Shown: one piece after another, positions 42,884 through 51,484 of the stretch
Layout of the letters: each line of letters starts with the position of its first letter
How positions within the stretch are numbered: position 1 is the first letter of the stretch
Assembly (NCBI GenBank): GCA_036752905.1
Contig: DAIORT010000003.1
Coordinates: forward strand, 1 to 64,000
DNA length: 64,000 nt
From: UBA4877 sp002399345
GTDB lineage: Bacteria; Bacillota; Thermoanaerobacteria; Thermoanaerobacterales; UBA4877
Reading direction: 5' to 3'
Translations under genes and position numbers: made by a program
The notes under the pieces: generated by a model
Told to the model about the DNA's origin: nothing
The model's database searches: none
Seen by the model: the letters and a program-made list of their open reading frames with translations, nothing else

Positions 42884-44110
42884 ATGACTTATAAATTTCA
42901 TTGTCTGTGGTATATTATGATAGCTGTAACGCTGTTATTTCTTGTACTTTTCACCTGGTTTACATTATACCCGGGGCAGCCTTCTAAGGACACATACACG
43001 TATTTTTCCAAAAAGGATGTCGGCCGGGCCCGCGATCATGCCCGCACACAAAGGATCATCTCCGTAGCGGACATTGCCGTAAACCTTGTCTTTCTTATAT
43101 GGTTTACCATGGGAAAAGCAGGTAGAGAACTCTCCGCGTGGTGTGAGAGGACTACAGGCAGATATACTGCCAGCATAATATTATACTTTATCATTCTTTG
43201 GGCATTACTTAACCTTATCGATCTGCCATTCAGCTTTTATGAAGGATACACCCTGCAGAAAAGCTGGGGCTTTTCCACACAGACCTTAAATTCATGGTGG
43301 TCCGACTATATTAAAAATGCTTCCATGGACCTTGTCATGTCCTGCATAGGCGTGTTGCTTTTGTTCTTTGCCATGAACAGATGGCCGGACAGGTGGCATA
43401 TAGCCGCTTGGGCCACTGTATCAGTAGTAATGGTACTGGAAACAATCATCGGCCCGGTGCTGGTAGAACCCATGTTTAACAAGTTTGAGCCGACAAAAGA
43501 CCCCAAGCTTATATCCATGGTACAAGAACTGGCGGATAAGGCGGACATACCAGTGGATGAAGTACTCATCATGGATGCGAGCCGCAGGACAAGGAAGGCC
43601 AACGCCTACTTCACCGGTATCGGAAAAGTAAAGAGAATCGTTGTATACGATACCCTTTTAAAGGATTATCCCGAGGATGCGGTAAAGGGAGTCATAGCCC
43701 ACGAAATGGCCCACTGGAAGAAAGGTCACATAATAAAAGGCCTGGCCGCAGGCTGCGCCGGTATATTTATACTCTTTGCCGTACTGCACATGCTGATTAA
43801 ATCGGATATACCCTTTCGCGGCCGCTTTAAACCGTATGTATGGGCATATATAACATTGTTTTTATTTCTTGCATCGTATATATCCGGCCCGATATATAAC
43901 TACGCCTCGCGTTATATGGAAACCGAGGCAGACCTGACATCCGTTTCGCTCACCCATGACCCGGCTGCCGCAATAAAACTACAGACAGACCTTGCCGCGA
44001 AAAATGTCTCGGATATGTCTCCCCCGGCTTTTATTGAATGGTTTTCCTACTCTCATCCCAGCGGCATGCACAGGATAGAATCAATCAAAAACCTTATGCC
44101 TCCTGCCTGA
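42884..44110 (+). CDS. M48 family zinc metalloprotease (Ste24/CAAX protease-like)
   Basis: Integral membrane zinc protease. The 408 residues have about six hydrophobic segments. The active-site helix VIAHEMAHWKKGH carries HEMAH at 273-277, and the third ligand is expected in the METEAD motif around residue 345. The PVLVEPMFNKFEP stretch before the active site is typical of Ste24-type M48A proteins. Bacterial members are thought to degrade damaged membrane proteins. The substrate here is unknown. It is the only plus-strand gene in this region, and its 3' end overlaps the convergent mscS gene by 17 bases. Confidence 0.94.
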   Translation: MTYKFHCLWYIMIAVTLLFLVLFTWFTLYPGQPSKDTYTYFSKKDVGRARDHARTQRIISVADIAVNLVFLIWFTMGKAGRELSAWCERTTGRYTASIILYFIILWALLNLIDLPFSFYEGYTLQKSWGFSTQTLNSWWSDYIKNASMDLVMSCIGVLLLFFAMNRWPDRWHIAAWATVSVVMVLETIIGPVLVEPMFNKFEPTKDPKLISMVQELADKADIPVDEVLIMDASRRTRKANAYFTGIGKVKRIVVYDTLLKDYPEDAVKGVIAHEMAHWKKGHIIKGLAAGCAGIFILFAVLHMLIKSDIPFRGRFKPYVWAYITLFLFLASYISGPIYNYASRYMETEADLTSVSLTHDPAAAIKLQTDLAAKNVSDMSPPAFIEWFSYSHPSGMHRIESIKNLMPPA

Positions 44111-44954
44111 TAACAATCGTACGCGGGTAGGGGGTCTTTATGCCCTCCCTTTGAAAAGCATCTTTTATCCTCTTGCGCAGTTCCCTTTCCACCGACCATT
44201 GAGTGGCCGGACGTACGGTAGCCATCATCCTGATCCTAATGCAGGAATCACCCAGGCTTACCACTCCTAATACCTCCGGCTGCTCCACCACATCCTCATC
44301 ATCCTTCATAAGCTCGCGGCCCACCCTTTTCATTACCTCTGCCGCCTTGTTTATATCACTATCATAGGATATGCTTACATCAACTATGGCGTTGCTGTTC
44401 GCCTTGGAGTAGTTTATAACCTTGGATATGGAACCATTGGGTATTATGTTGAGCTCGCCTGCAATACCCTGAATGGTCGTAACCCTCATGCCAATGCCTA
44501 CAACCGTACCCGATATCCCCTCTATGGTAACATAATCGCCTATCGATATCTGGTCTTCAAGAAGTAAAAAGAAACCCGTTATTATGTCCTTGATAAGGTT
44601 CTGCGCCCCGAATCCAACGGCCAGGCCGCCTATGCCGGCCGTAGCCACAATGGATGTCATGGGGACACCCAATGTGTCCAGTATCGTCATCCCCGCAATA
44701 AAATACACAGCATATCTGATAACACTCCGCAATATACTGGCCAGGGTCTTAACCCGCCTTTCCTCTAGCGGCATGTTCTTTCCCCTGCTCTTGTTCAATA
44801 TGAAACGTTTAATCAGGAAATTACCTACCTTGATAACAATTACGGAAGCTATGATCACTACCAGTATCACTAACCCCTTGGAAACAAACCCGCTTAAATC
44901 TATCTCCGCCGCCTTTTCACTTATTGCCTCGGCTACATCCTGTACCATCATCAC
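44094..44954 (-). CDS. Small-conductance mechanosensitive channel MscS family protein
   Basis: Membrane channel that opens under osmotic downshock. The 286 residues hold three N-terminal membrane helices, the pore-lining third helix with GIGGLAVGFGAQNLIKD (about 128-144), then the beta domain (ISIGDYVTIEGISGTVVGIGMRVTTI) and a C-terminal mixed domain. The start lies 38 bp inside the end of the DJ-1 family gene, so the two are likely co-transcribed. Length is typical for simple MscS proteins. Confidence 0.95.
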   Translation of the reverse strand: MMMVQDVAEAISEKAAEIDLSGFVSKGLVILVVIIASVIVIKVGNFLIKRFILNKSRGKNMPLEERRVKTLASILRSVIRYAVYFIAGMTILDTLGVPMTSIVATAGIGGLAVGFGAQNLIKDIITGFFLLLEDQISIGDYVTIEGISGTVVGIGMRVTTIQGIAGELNIIPNGSISKVINYSKANSNAIVDVSISYDSDINKAAEVMKRVGRELMKDDEDVVEQPEVLGVVSLGDSCIRIRMMATVRPATQWSVERELRKRIKDAFQREGIKTPYPRTIVIRQEA

Positions 44955-45477
44955 ACCTCTTGCTTTCTCTCTTAATTATCTCCTTCATGTATGCAGGCAG
45001 GTCCTTTGGTGTCCTGGAGGTGATGAGGTTGCTGTCCACAACCGCCTCACTGTCTAGATATGAAGCGCCCGCATTCACCATATCGTCTTTTATGGAAGAC
45101 ACACAGGTCATCTTCCTGCCTGCGAGTATTCCGGCGGATGAAAGTACCCAGCCTGCATGGCATATGGCCGCAATCAGCTTACCCTGTTTATCCATGTCTT
45201 TTATCAGCTCGAGTATGCCCTTGTCTCTTCTTAGTTTATCCGGCGCCCATCCTCCCGGCACCAAAACACCGTCGATATCCTCATAGCTTATATCATTAGC
45301 AGTGCAGTCACTTTGTGCAGGCACACCGTGTTTACCTGTGTATGTCCTGCCCTTCTCCCTGCCAAGAAGCTTTACTTCCGCTCCCTCTTCTCTTAACCTT
45401 ATAACAGGATACCATAGCTCCAGGTCCTCAAAATCCTGCTCTACAAGCATAACATATTTCTTACCTTTTAAGCTCAT
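44917..45477 (-). CDS. DJ-1/PfpI family protein
   Basis: Glutamine-amidotransferase-like fold used by proteases, glyoxalases and deglycases of the DJ-1/PfpI family. The 186 residues include the nucleophile elbow AAICHAGW (Cys near 107) followed by VLSSAGILAGRKMTC, and the early DGVLVPGGWAPD segment. The C-terminal 13 residues read over the start of mscS and are poorly conserved in character. It lies 15 bp after the LD-carboxypeptidase gene. The exact activity cannot be stated. Confidence 0.92.
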   Translation of the reverse strand: MSLKGKKYVMLVEQDFEDLELWYPVIRLREEGAEVKLLGREKGRTYTGKHGVPAQSDCTANDISYEDIDGVLVPGGWAPDKLRRDKGILELIKDMDKQGKLIAAICHAGWVLSSAGILAGRKMTCVSSIKDDMVNAGASYLDSEAVVDSNLITSRTPKDLPAYMKEIIKRESKRCDDGTGCSRGNK

Positions 45478-45492
45478 GATAAATCCCTCCTA

Positions 45493-46392
45493 TTATATTA
45501 CTGCAGCTTCTTTTATATTAAAGACATGCCCTTCCGAGTCCAGCTCGGCCATAGCGCCCTCCGGAATGGTAAGCTTATAGGTATCATGACCGAATACGGG
45601 AAGGTAAAGTACAGGCACATCCAGCCCGCCAAAAATATCATCAAAAATATGCATAACATCACCGCAATCTGTAAATGAGCCCAAGAGTATACCGCAGGCC
45701 TTTTCCAATTTTCCGGCGTTTTTCAGTTGGGTCATCATCCTGTCTATCTTGTAAGGCGATTCATTTAAATCCTCCAGAAAGAGTATACGGTTGAATGTAT
45801 CAACCTCATAAGGTGTTCCCAGCCCAGAGCATAAGAGTGAAAGGTTTCCACCCACAAGACGGCCCTCGGCCTGGCCTGGTCTTACACAGGCAGCCTCTAC
45901 GTCATCCGGAATATCTATCACCCCTGCCGCCTGGCCGCCCATGAGCTGCGACTTAAAATACTTAAGTGTGAATTCATTCATATCGGTAGTCAGGTTTGGT
46001 CCATGAAATGTGATAAGGCCTGTTCTACCCTGGATAGCGGTAAGCAGTGCGGTTATATCGCTGTAACCGATAAAAGGCTTGGGGTTTGCCCCAATTTTTT
46101 CGTAGTCCAGTATATTTAATATCCGTGACGAGCCATAACCGCCTCTTACCGCTATTATACCATCAATAGTACCGTCTACAAACATCTGCTCTACATCCCA
46201 CGCCCGAAACTCATCACTGGCAGCCAGGTATCCATGTGGATCAGCCTTTACACTTGATCCCAACACGATTTCAAAACCTAGCTTTTCAAAAAATTCAACA
46301 CCCTTATTTACCTCGTCCTCGTCTGCGTGTCCTGCTGGAGCGACAACGCCTATCCTGTTGCCTTTCTCAAGTCTCCTTGGTTTTATATTCAT
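45493..46392 (-). CDS. LD-carboxypeptidase, peptidase S66 family (LdcA/MccF-like)
   Basis: Serine carboxypeptidase family that trims murein tetrapeptides or resists peptide-nucleotide toxins such as microcin C. From the ATG at 46392 the 299 residues show RIGVVAPAG at the start, AVRGGYGSSRIL with the nucleophilic serine, and RLVGGNLSLLCSGLGTPYE, the family blocks. It starts five bases after the cobT stop, behind a GGAGGGGGAG site, so the two are coupled. Which of the two known roles applies is open. Cell-wall peptide recycling would fit murQ elsewhere in the window. Confidence 0.93.
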   Translation of the reverse strand: MNIKPRRLEKGNRIGVVAPAGHADEDEVNKGVEFFEKLGFEIVLGSSVKADPHGYLAASDEFRAWDVEQMFVDGTIDGIIAVRGGYGSSRILNILDYEKIGANPKPFIGYSDITALLTAIQGRTGLITFHGPNLTTDMNEFTLKYFKSQLMGGQAAGVIDIPDDVEAACVRPGQAEGRLVGGNLSLLCSGLGTPYEVDTFNRILFLEDLNESPYKIDRMMTQLKNAGKLEKACGILLGSFTDCGDVMHIFDDIFGGLDVPVLYLPVFGHDTYKLTIPEGAMAELDSEGHVFNIKEAAVI

Positions 46393-46396
46393 AATG

Positions 46397-47452
46397 TCAC
46401 TCCCCCTCCGATACACCGGCCTCTGCAAAGGTTGCCATATCACGGATTATATTAATAGATGCATCCACTATTCCCATGGCTAGCGCAGCCCCTGTTCCTT
46501 CTCCCAGCCTCATATCTAAATTAAACAGCGGCTGCAGGCCCATCATGTTCAGCGCCACCTTCTGACCTTTCTCTGCAGATAGGTGGGATGCCAACATATA
46601 TTCACCTGAAAGGCTGCTCATCTTGTACGCAGTCAAGGCCGCCGCACCCGATATGATGCCGTCTATCAGCACGGGTTTCCGCTCAGCCGCGCAACCCAAA
46701 AAGACACCGGCCAGGCCGGCTATCTCCAGCCCACCCACCTTTGAGAGCACATCCAGCGGGTCATCAGGATGCGGTTTATTCACATCCAGCGCCCGCTGTA
46801 TAACCTCCGTCTTATGCCGCACACCGTCTTCACCCAGGCCAGTACCCGCACCGACAACCTCGTGGGGACTCAGCCCGGAAAATGCGCATATCACGGCGGC
46901 ACTGGCCGTGGTGTTGCCTATACCCATCTCCCCGGTGCCTATCAGACCGTATCCTTTATCCTCAGCCTTAGTTGCTAGAGAGATGCCTGTCTCTAAAGCC
47001 TTCACGGCATTGCTGCGGCTCATGGCCGGACCGCACGCCATGTTATTCGTTCCGCTGGCCACCTTCATGTGCATGACGCCCTTTTTATCCGAAATATCCT
47101 CTTTGATTCCGATATCCACAACCCACAGATCGGACCCTACCTGACGGGATAGCACATTCATCGCAGCCCCGCCGTTTAAAAAGTTCTCCAGCATCTCCAC
47201 GGTTACCTCCTGAGGGAAGGCACTAACGCCCTCCTCCACCACACCGTGGTCGGCAGCCATAAGGATGGACAGCTTACGGGGGACATCCGGTATCCCCTTA
47301 CTCGTAATACCGGCTATCTTCACAGCTATCTCCTCCAGCCTTCCCAAACTCCCCTGCGGTTTAGTGAGACTGTCCAACCTTCGCCTAGCCTGCGCCATTG
47401 CACCCTCATCCGGCGGCTTTATCGCATTGATTGTCTCTTTCAGCTTTTGCAT
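46397..47452 (-). CDS. cobT: Nicotinate-nucleotide--dimethylbenzimidazole phosphoribosyltransferase CobT
   Basis: Activates the lower ligand base of cobalamin as its alpha-ribotide. The 351 residues have SLGRLEEIAVKIAGI, MAADHGVVEEGVSAFPQEVT, GEMGIGNTTASAA and the C-terminal RLGEGTGAALAMG with the catalytic glutamate. It lies more than 13 kb from the cbi operon, with no riboswitch visible upstream, between an M20 hydrolase and an S66 peptidase. The other nucleotide-loop genes (cobU, cobS) are not in the window. Confidence 0.97.
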   Translation of the reverse strand: MQKLKETINAIKPPDEGAMAQARRRLDSLTKPQGSLGRLEEIAVKIAGITSKGIPDVPRKLSILMAADHGVVEEGVSAFPQEVTVEMLENFLNGGAAMNVLSRQVGSDLWVVDIGIKEDISDKKGVMHMKVASGTNNMACGPAMSRSNAVKALETGISLATKAEDKGYGLIGTGEMGIGNTTASAAVICAFSGLSPHEVVGAGTGLGEDGVRHKTEVIQRALDVNKPHPDDPLDVLSKVGGLEIAGLAGVFLGCAAERKPVLIDGIISGAAALTAYKMSSLSGEYMLASHLSAEKGQKVALNMMGLQPLFNLDMRLGEGTGAALAMGIVDASINIIRDMATFAEAGVSEGE

Positions 47453-47479
47453 ATGTACTCCCCCTTAAAAAGTGTCATC

Positions 47480-48652
47480 CTATTTACTTATTGAGCGTTC
47501 AAACTCATCCCTTATCCTGAGTCTCAAATTGTTATCTGTAATAACATCCGATGCAGTCATAGCAAGGGCACAGGCTGCGGTGAGCATAGCGTTCATACCC
47601 TCCTGAGATCCTGCCGCTTCCCTCATCTCTATGCTGTGCCCCGGCGTGCCCTCCTTTACAATCTTAAAATACATATGCATGGAAGGCACCCGGTGTGATA
47701 CGTTCCCCATATCGGTAGAGCCGGTATCGCTGTCGTCACCTGCCATCTCATTTATACCCAAAAGTTTTAAGTTGCCCCGGCAGATCTCGGCAATATGCCT
47801 GTTGGTGACCAGGTTGTCAAAAGAATATTCGAAGTTGGAAACCTTAAGCAATGTACCTGTGGCCAGCTCCGCACCCTTGGCACAATTCTTTACCCTGCCC
47901 GTAAGCACATTTAAAACCTGCGTTGTGGCTGCCCTCACATAGAAACACGCCACCGCATGATCGGGTATAATATTGGGAGCCTGGCCCCCGTCTGTTATAA
48001 TACCATGTACCCTGGAGCTTGCATCCATCCCCTGCCGCAATGCATTTATACTGCTAAAGAGCTGTAGCACCGCATCCAGTGCGTTTATACCCTCCTGGGG
48101 AGCGGACGCCGCATGGGCAGCTTTGCCGATATATTCAAACTGCAGGGCATCCATGGCTAATGAAGATGAATATACACTGTATTTATCCGACGGATGGGCC
48201 ATTATGGCAATGTCATAAGAATCAAAGGCACCGGCAGCCGACATGGTAACCTTAGCTCCGTTGGTCTCCTCGGCCGGGGTTCCAAACACGGTAACCCGTC
48301 CGCCCATCTTGTCTATTATAGGCTGCAGTGCTATTGCCGCCCCTACGGCCGAAGTGCATATCAGGTTGTGTCCGCATGCGTGGCCCATGCCTACAAGTGC
48401 ATCATACTCTGCCATTAAGGCAATTGATGCTCCGTCCCCATTTTCGTAATCAGCCTTAAAGGCTGTATCCATACCCATATATCCCTTCTCTATTTTAAAA
48501 CCGTGTCTTTCCAGTACATCCTCCAGCCGGGCAGACGCCTTATACTCCTTCCTGCCAGTCTCCGGGTTGTCATGTATGTATTTGGATATACTAAAAAGTT
48601 CCTCTTTTATAGAATAAATGTCTTCTTTTATTTTTTCTTTTAACTCGTCCAT
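47480..48652 (-). CDS. M20 family metallohydrolase (amidohydrolase, AbgB/PepD-like)
   Basis: Zinc-dependent aminoacylase or peptidase. The 390 residues contain the metal motif GHACGHNL (about 92-99), GTPAEETNGAK with the catalytic glutamate pair, a dimerisation lid domain in the middle, and SDTGSTDMGNVSHRVPSMH toward the C-terminus, most like the M20D amidohydrolases that act on aminobenzoyl-glutamate or N-acyl amino acids. It lies 28 bp upstream of cobT on the same strand. The substrate is not evident. Confidence 0.92.
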   Translation of the reverse strand: MDELKEKIKEDIYSIKEELFSISKYIHDNPETGRKEYKASARLEDVLERHGFKIEKGYMGMDTAFKADYENGDGASIALMAEYDALVGMGHACGHNLICTSAVGAAIALQPIIDKMGGRVTVFGTPAEETNGAKVTMSAAGAFDSYDIAIMAHPSDKYSVYSSSLAMDALQFEYIGKAAHAASAPQEGINALDAVLQLFSSINALRQGMDASSRVHGIITDGGQAPNIIPDHAVACFYVRAATTQVLNVLTGRVKNCAKGAELATGTLLKVSNFEYSFDNLVTNRHIAEICRGNLKLLGINEMAGDDSDTGSTDMGNVSHRVPSMHMYFKIVKEGTPGHSIEMREAAGSQEGMNAMLTAACALAMTASDVITDNNLRLRIRDEFERSISK

Positions 48653-48756
48653 AAAATTGCCCCCTAGATTATTTTAATAGATCATACAATTATAAATATG
48701 TATAATGTCATAGTATAATATTTTACAGTCAACTTCAATACCTTTAAGCAGATTGA

Positions 48757-48945
48757 AACGGCAAGATAAACTTTGAAGCCGATGAGGTAAACATAATCTA
48801 TTATGATCTGAAGGATAACACTTGCCGCCTATCAGACAGCGAAAACGGCAGCATGGATATCAAGCCAGAGTTTCCCCCGGCATTTGGTGATTATGTTGTA
48901 GGAAAATATTCCGATCTTGACTTAACACAGGAGAACATAAGGTAA
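48757..48945 (+). pseudogene. Coding remnant without start, family unknown
   Basis: Within the 443-bp gap 48653-49095 the plus strand has 62 sense codons with protein-like composition (for example EVNIIYYDLKDN and PPAFGDYVVGKYSDLDLT). They are preceded by an in-frame TGA and end in TAA. A plus-strand terminator follows at 49015-49047. It appears to be the decayed end of a gene. I do not recognise the family. The rest of the gap is AT-rich and holds nothing else. Confidence 0.4.
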
Positions 48946-49014
48946 GGGTACCGTACAAACGCAAGATTAATGGTACAAACTCTATAGGTCATCTGACTTT
49001 TCCGGATATTTAAA

Positions 49015-49047
49015 GGCCGCGGCAAAAAACTGCGGTCTTTATTTTTT
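49015..49047 (+). terminator. Rho-independent terminator, plus strand
   Basis: GGCCGCGGC pairs with the CTGCGGTC arm (8 pairs including G-T pairs) around an A-rich loop, followed by TTTATTTTTT. It lies 70 bp beyond the decayed plus-strand gene and serves no intact gene here. Confidence 0.65.
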
Positions 49048-49050
49048 ATT

Positions 49051-49080
49051 TTAAAAATGCTGAGGCCAAATGCCCCAGCA
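49051..49080 (-). terminator. Rho-independent terminator after the antiporter gene
   Basis: TGCTGGGGC/GCCTCAGCA-type stem (49058-49080) with one mismatch, followed on the minus strand by ATTTTTA. It lies 16 bp past the antiporter stop. Confidence 0.7.
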
Positions 49081-49095
49081 ATATTTATACATTGA

Positions 49096-50334
49096 TTATA
49101 ACCGGCTGCTTATTTTTATTCCTTCATCTTGCAGCTTCTCTTTTTTAATCGAGCCGGAATGTATCAGAGCGAACTTGGCGCATACCGGCCCTATCAGCTC
49201 ATAAAGCACCGACGAGGATAGTATGATTGTAAGTAGCATATTTCCCGTAGCTGTTGGAAGCATTCTTCTCCCCAAAAAGGCCAGGCCGATAGCAACACCC
49301 GCCTGCGGAATCAAGGCCAGGCCGAGATAATCTCGCACCCTATCCGTTGTATTGGTCCATGCGCAGCCCAGGTATGCTCCCAGGTATTTGCCCGCAATAC
49401 GCACTATAAAATAAACTACCCCTATCATTCCTGCTGTTTTAAAGGAGTTTATATCAAGACTCATCCCGGATACTACAAAAAACATAGACAAAATAGGTGG
49501 GGTGAATTCATTCACCTGCTTAAAAAGCTCTTCGTTATACGTCAAGTTTATATATGTGGCACCAAGAACCATGCAAGCCAGCAGCGGAGAAATATCTGCG
49601 GCCGCACATAATCCCGCAATGCCAAGTAACAGTGCAATCGTCAGTATCAGCCTGTTATCCCCACTCCGCTGAGGCGTCATAAGTTTGCTAAGTAGCAATC
49701 CGCCGACATAGCCCAATATCAACGCCCCGATATTATATACAATAGGTAAAATCAATTCGTGGATGGAGATGCCGGCTCCGCCGCTTGCATTTATTAGGGC
49801 TGCTACCACGCTGAATGCAATAAGGCAGACGGCATCGTCAAAGGCCACCACCTGCAATAAAATATTTACAAAATCCCCGCGGGCATGATACTGCCGTATG
49901 GTGATCATGGTGCTTGCCGGTGCTGTTGCTGTAGCAATTGCACCTAAAAGCAGGCAGAAATTCCAGTCTAAATGGAATATCCATCTTATGGATAAAATAA
50001 TCAATATACCCGGCACCAGCGACTCCAGCATGGTTATCCATATTACACCGGTACCCGTTTCCTTAAAAATTTCTTTTTTGAAAAAGCGTCCTACATCAAA
50101 AGCAATAAATGATAAAGCTATATCACTGATAAAGCCCATGCCCTTAACCATACCCTGCGGAATCAAGTTGAGCACATACGGGCCGATCAAAATACCCGCG
50201 ATGATATAGCCAGTTACATTAGGCAACCTCGCAAGCTTTGTGATGCGTGTCAGTAAAAAACCGGCAATCAAAATCAATGATAAAGATAAAAGTATTATTG
50301 TCGTATCATTCGTTTGATTTAAAAGACTAGCCAT
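49096..50334 (-). CDS. Cation:proton antiporter, CPA2/Kef type
   Basis: Integral membrane exchanger of sodium or potassium for protons. From the ATG at 50334 (after GGGGGAGG) the 412 residues hold about twelve hydrophobic segments, with RLPNVTGYIIAGILIGPYVL near the start and GAIATATAPASTMITIRQY in the middle, both CPA2 features. The usual C-terminal TrkA-N regulatory domain is missing, which is common for short Na+/H+ types. It is divergent from a LysR gene 196 bp away that may regulate it. Confidence 0.93.
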   Translation of the reverse strand: MASLLNQTNDTTIILLSLSLILIAGFLLTRITKLARLPNVTGYIIAGILIGPYVLNLIPQGMVKGMGFISDIALSFIAFDVGRFFKKEIFKETGTGVIWITMLESLVPGILIILSIRWIFHLDWNFCLLLGAIATATAPASTMITIRQYHARGDFVNILLQVVAFDDAVCLIAFSVVAALINASGGAGISIHELILPIVYNIGALILGYVGGLLLSKLMTPQRSGDNRLILTIALLLGIAGLCAAADISPLLACMVLGATYINLTYNEELFKQVNEFTPPILSMFFVVSGMSLDINSFKTAGMIGVVYFIVRIAGKYLGAYLGCAWTNTTDRVRDYLGLALIPQAGVAIGLAFLGRRMLPTATGNMLLTIILSSSVLYELIGPVCAKFALIHSGSIKKEKLQDEGIKISSRL

Positions 50335-50530
50335 TCGTTCATCCTCCCCCAAGCAAAACAATCGCATAATTATATTTATATGATAATAAACGTTATAATG
50401 TATTTAATTACAGCTTTTATTTTTGCTAAATTTTACGTACTATGCTATTATTATACGCGTAACATTTATAAAGTAAATTTATTATTTTTTAATGCACCAT
50501 AAGCTATAATTATAATAGGGAGTGTGACAA

Positions 50531-51433
50531 ATGATCGACCCAAAGCTATACACACTGCTGGCAGTGGTTGAATATAAAAGCTATACCCAGGCGGCGCAGC
50601 ATCTTTCCCTAACGCAACCGGCCGTAACACAGCATATAAAACAATTGGAAAAGGAACTTAATGTAAAAATATTCAATCGTGTAGGACGTGAGATAAAGCC
50701 TACAAACCAAGGCAATATCGTGATTCAATATGCCCGGAGAAGCATAGCCCTGTACAAGCGGATGCAGCAAAATATCCTTGATGCACAGCGGCATAAAAGG
50801 AGCCTCACTGTGGGTGTAACCCATACTGCGGAAAGCAATGCCGTCGCGGAGGTACTTGCAAAATACAGCGCCAAGAACCCCGGTACAAGTATAACAATAA
50901 TTACTGATACTATAAAAAATCTTTATAATATGCTTAAGAGTTACGAGGTGGATTTAGCTGTTGTGGAAGGTAAAATAGATGATGACAGCATCAATTCCAT
51001 ATTGCTTGATACCGACTCTTTGATGCTGGTAGTTTCTAATAATCACCCGCTGGCAAAGAAGAGTATGGTTACGATAAATGAGCTAAAAAAACAGCCGCTT
51101 ATTCTGCGTCGGCCGTCATCCGGAACAATGAATCTTTTTATATCACATTTGGAGAGCCATAACATATCCCTTGATGATTTTAACGTCATCTTGGAAGTGG
51201 ATAATATAGCAACCATAAAGGCTCTCATAAGACGTGATATCGGAGTCTCCATACTGGCAAAAAGCGCATGCATGGATGAAGTCAAGAAAGGAAAGATCAC
51301 AGTGCTTCCCATTGAAAATCTAAGCATGACCAGGGAAATTAACATATTATACCCTAATGACTTTGAGCATATGGATATATTGCAGAACATCGTAAAGGAA
51401 TACAATAAGACGGTTAAACTATATTCTTCTTAA
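50531..51433 (+). CDS. LysR-family transcriptional regulator
   Basis: A 300-residue regulator. An N-terminal winged helix (about 1-62, with YTQAAQHLSLTQPAVTQHIKQLEKEL) is followed by a type 2 periplasmic-binding-like effector domain (about 90-295). LysR proteins often regulate a divergent neighbour, here the cation/proton antiporter, but the shared 196-bp intergenic region shows no unmistakable operator. Its 3' end is followed by a strong bidirectional terminator shared with the BCCT gene. The effector is unknown. Confidence 0.95.
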   Translation: MIDPKLYTLLAVVEYKSYTQAAQHLSLTQPAVTQHIKQLEKELNVKIFNRVGREIKPTNQGNIVIQYARRSIALYKRMQQNILDAQRHKRSLTVGVTHTAESNAVAEVLAKYSAKNPGTSITIITDTIKNLYNMLKSYEVDLAVVEGKIDDDSINSILLDTDSLMLVVSNNHPLAKKSMVTINELKKQPLILRRPSSGTMNLFISHLESHNISLDDFNVILEVDNIATIKALIRRDIGVSILAKSACMDEVKKGKITVLPIENLSMTREINILYPNDFEHMDILQNIVKEYNKTVKLYSS

Positions 51434-51446
51434 AACTTCATTTAAA

Positions 51447-51479
51447 AATAAGGGCTTGGCTAAAAGCCAAGCCCTTATT
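51447..51479. terminator. Bidirectional terminator between lysR and the BCCT gene
   Basis: A perfect 15-bp stem (51447-51461 with 51465-51479) with a 3-base loop and A/T runs on both sides. It serves the convergent lysR (+) and BCCT (-) genes. Confidence 0.92.
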
Positions 51480-51484
51480 TTATG

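Noticed and set aside
47453..48700. Cobalamin riboswitch before cobT
   Set aside because: The conserved aptamer blocks seen at the two cbi loci do not occur upstream of cobT or of the M20 gene.
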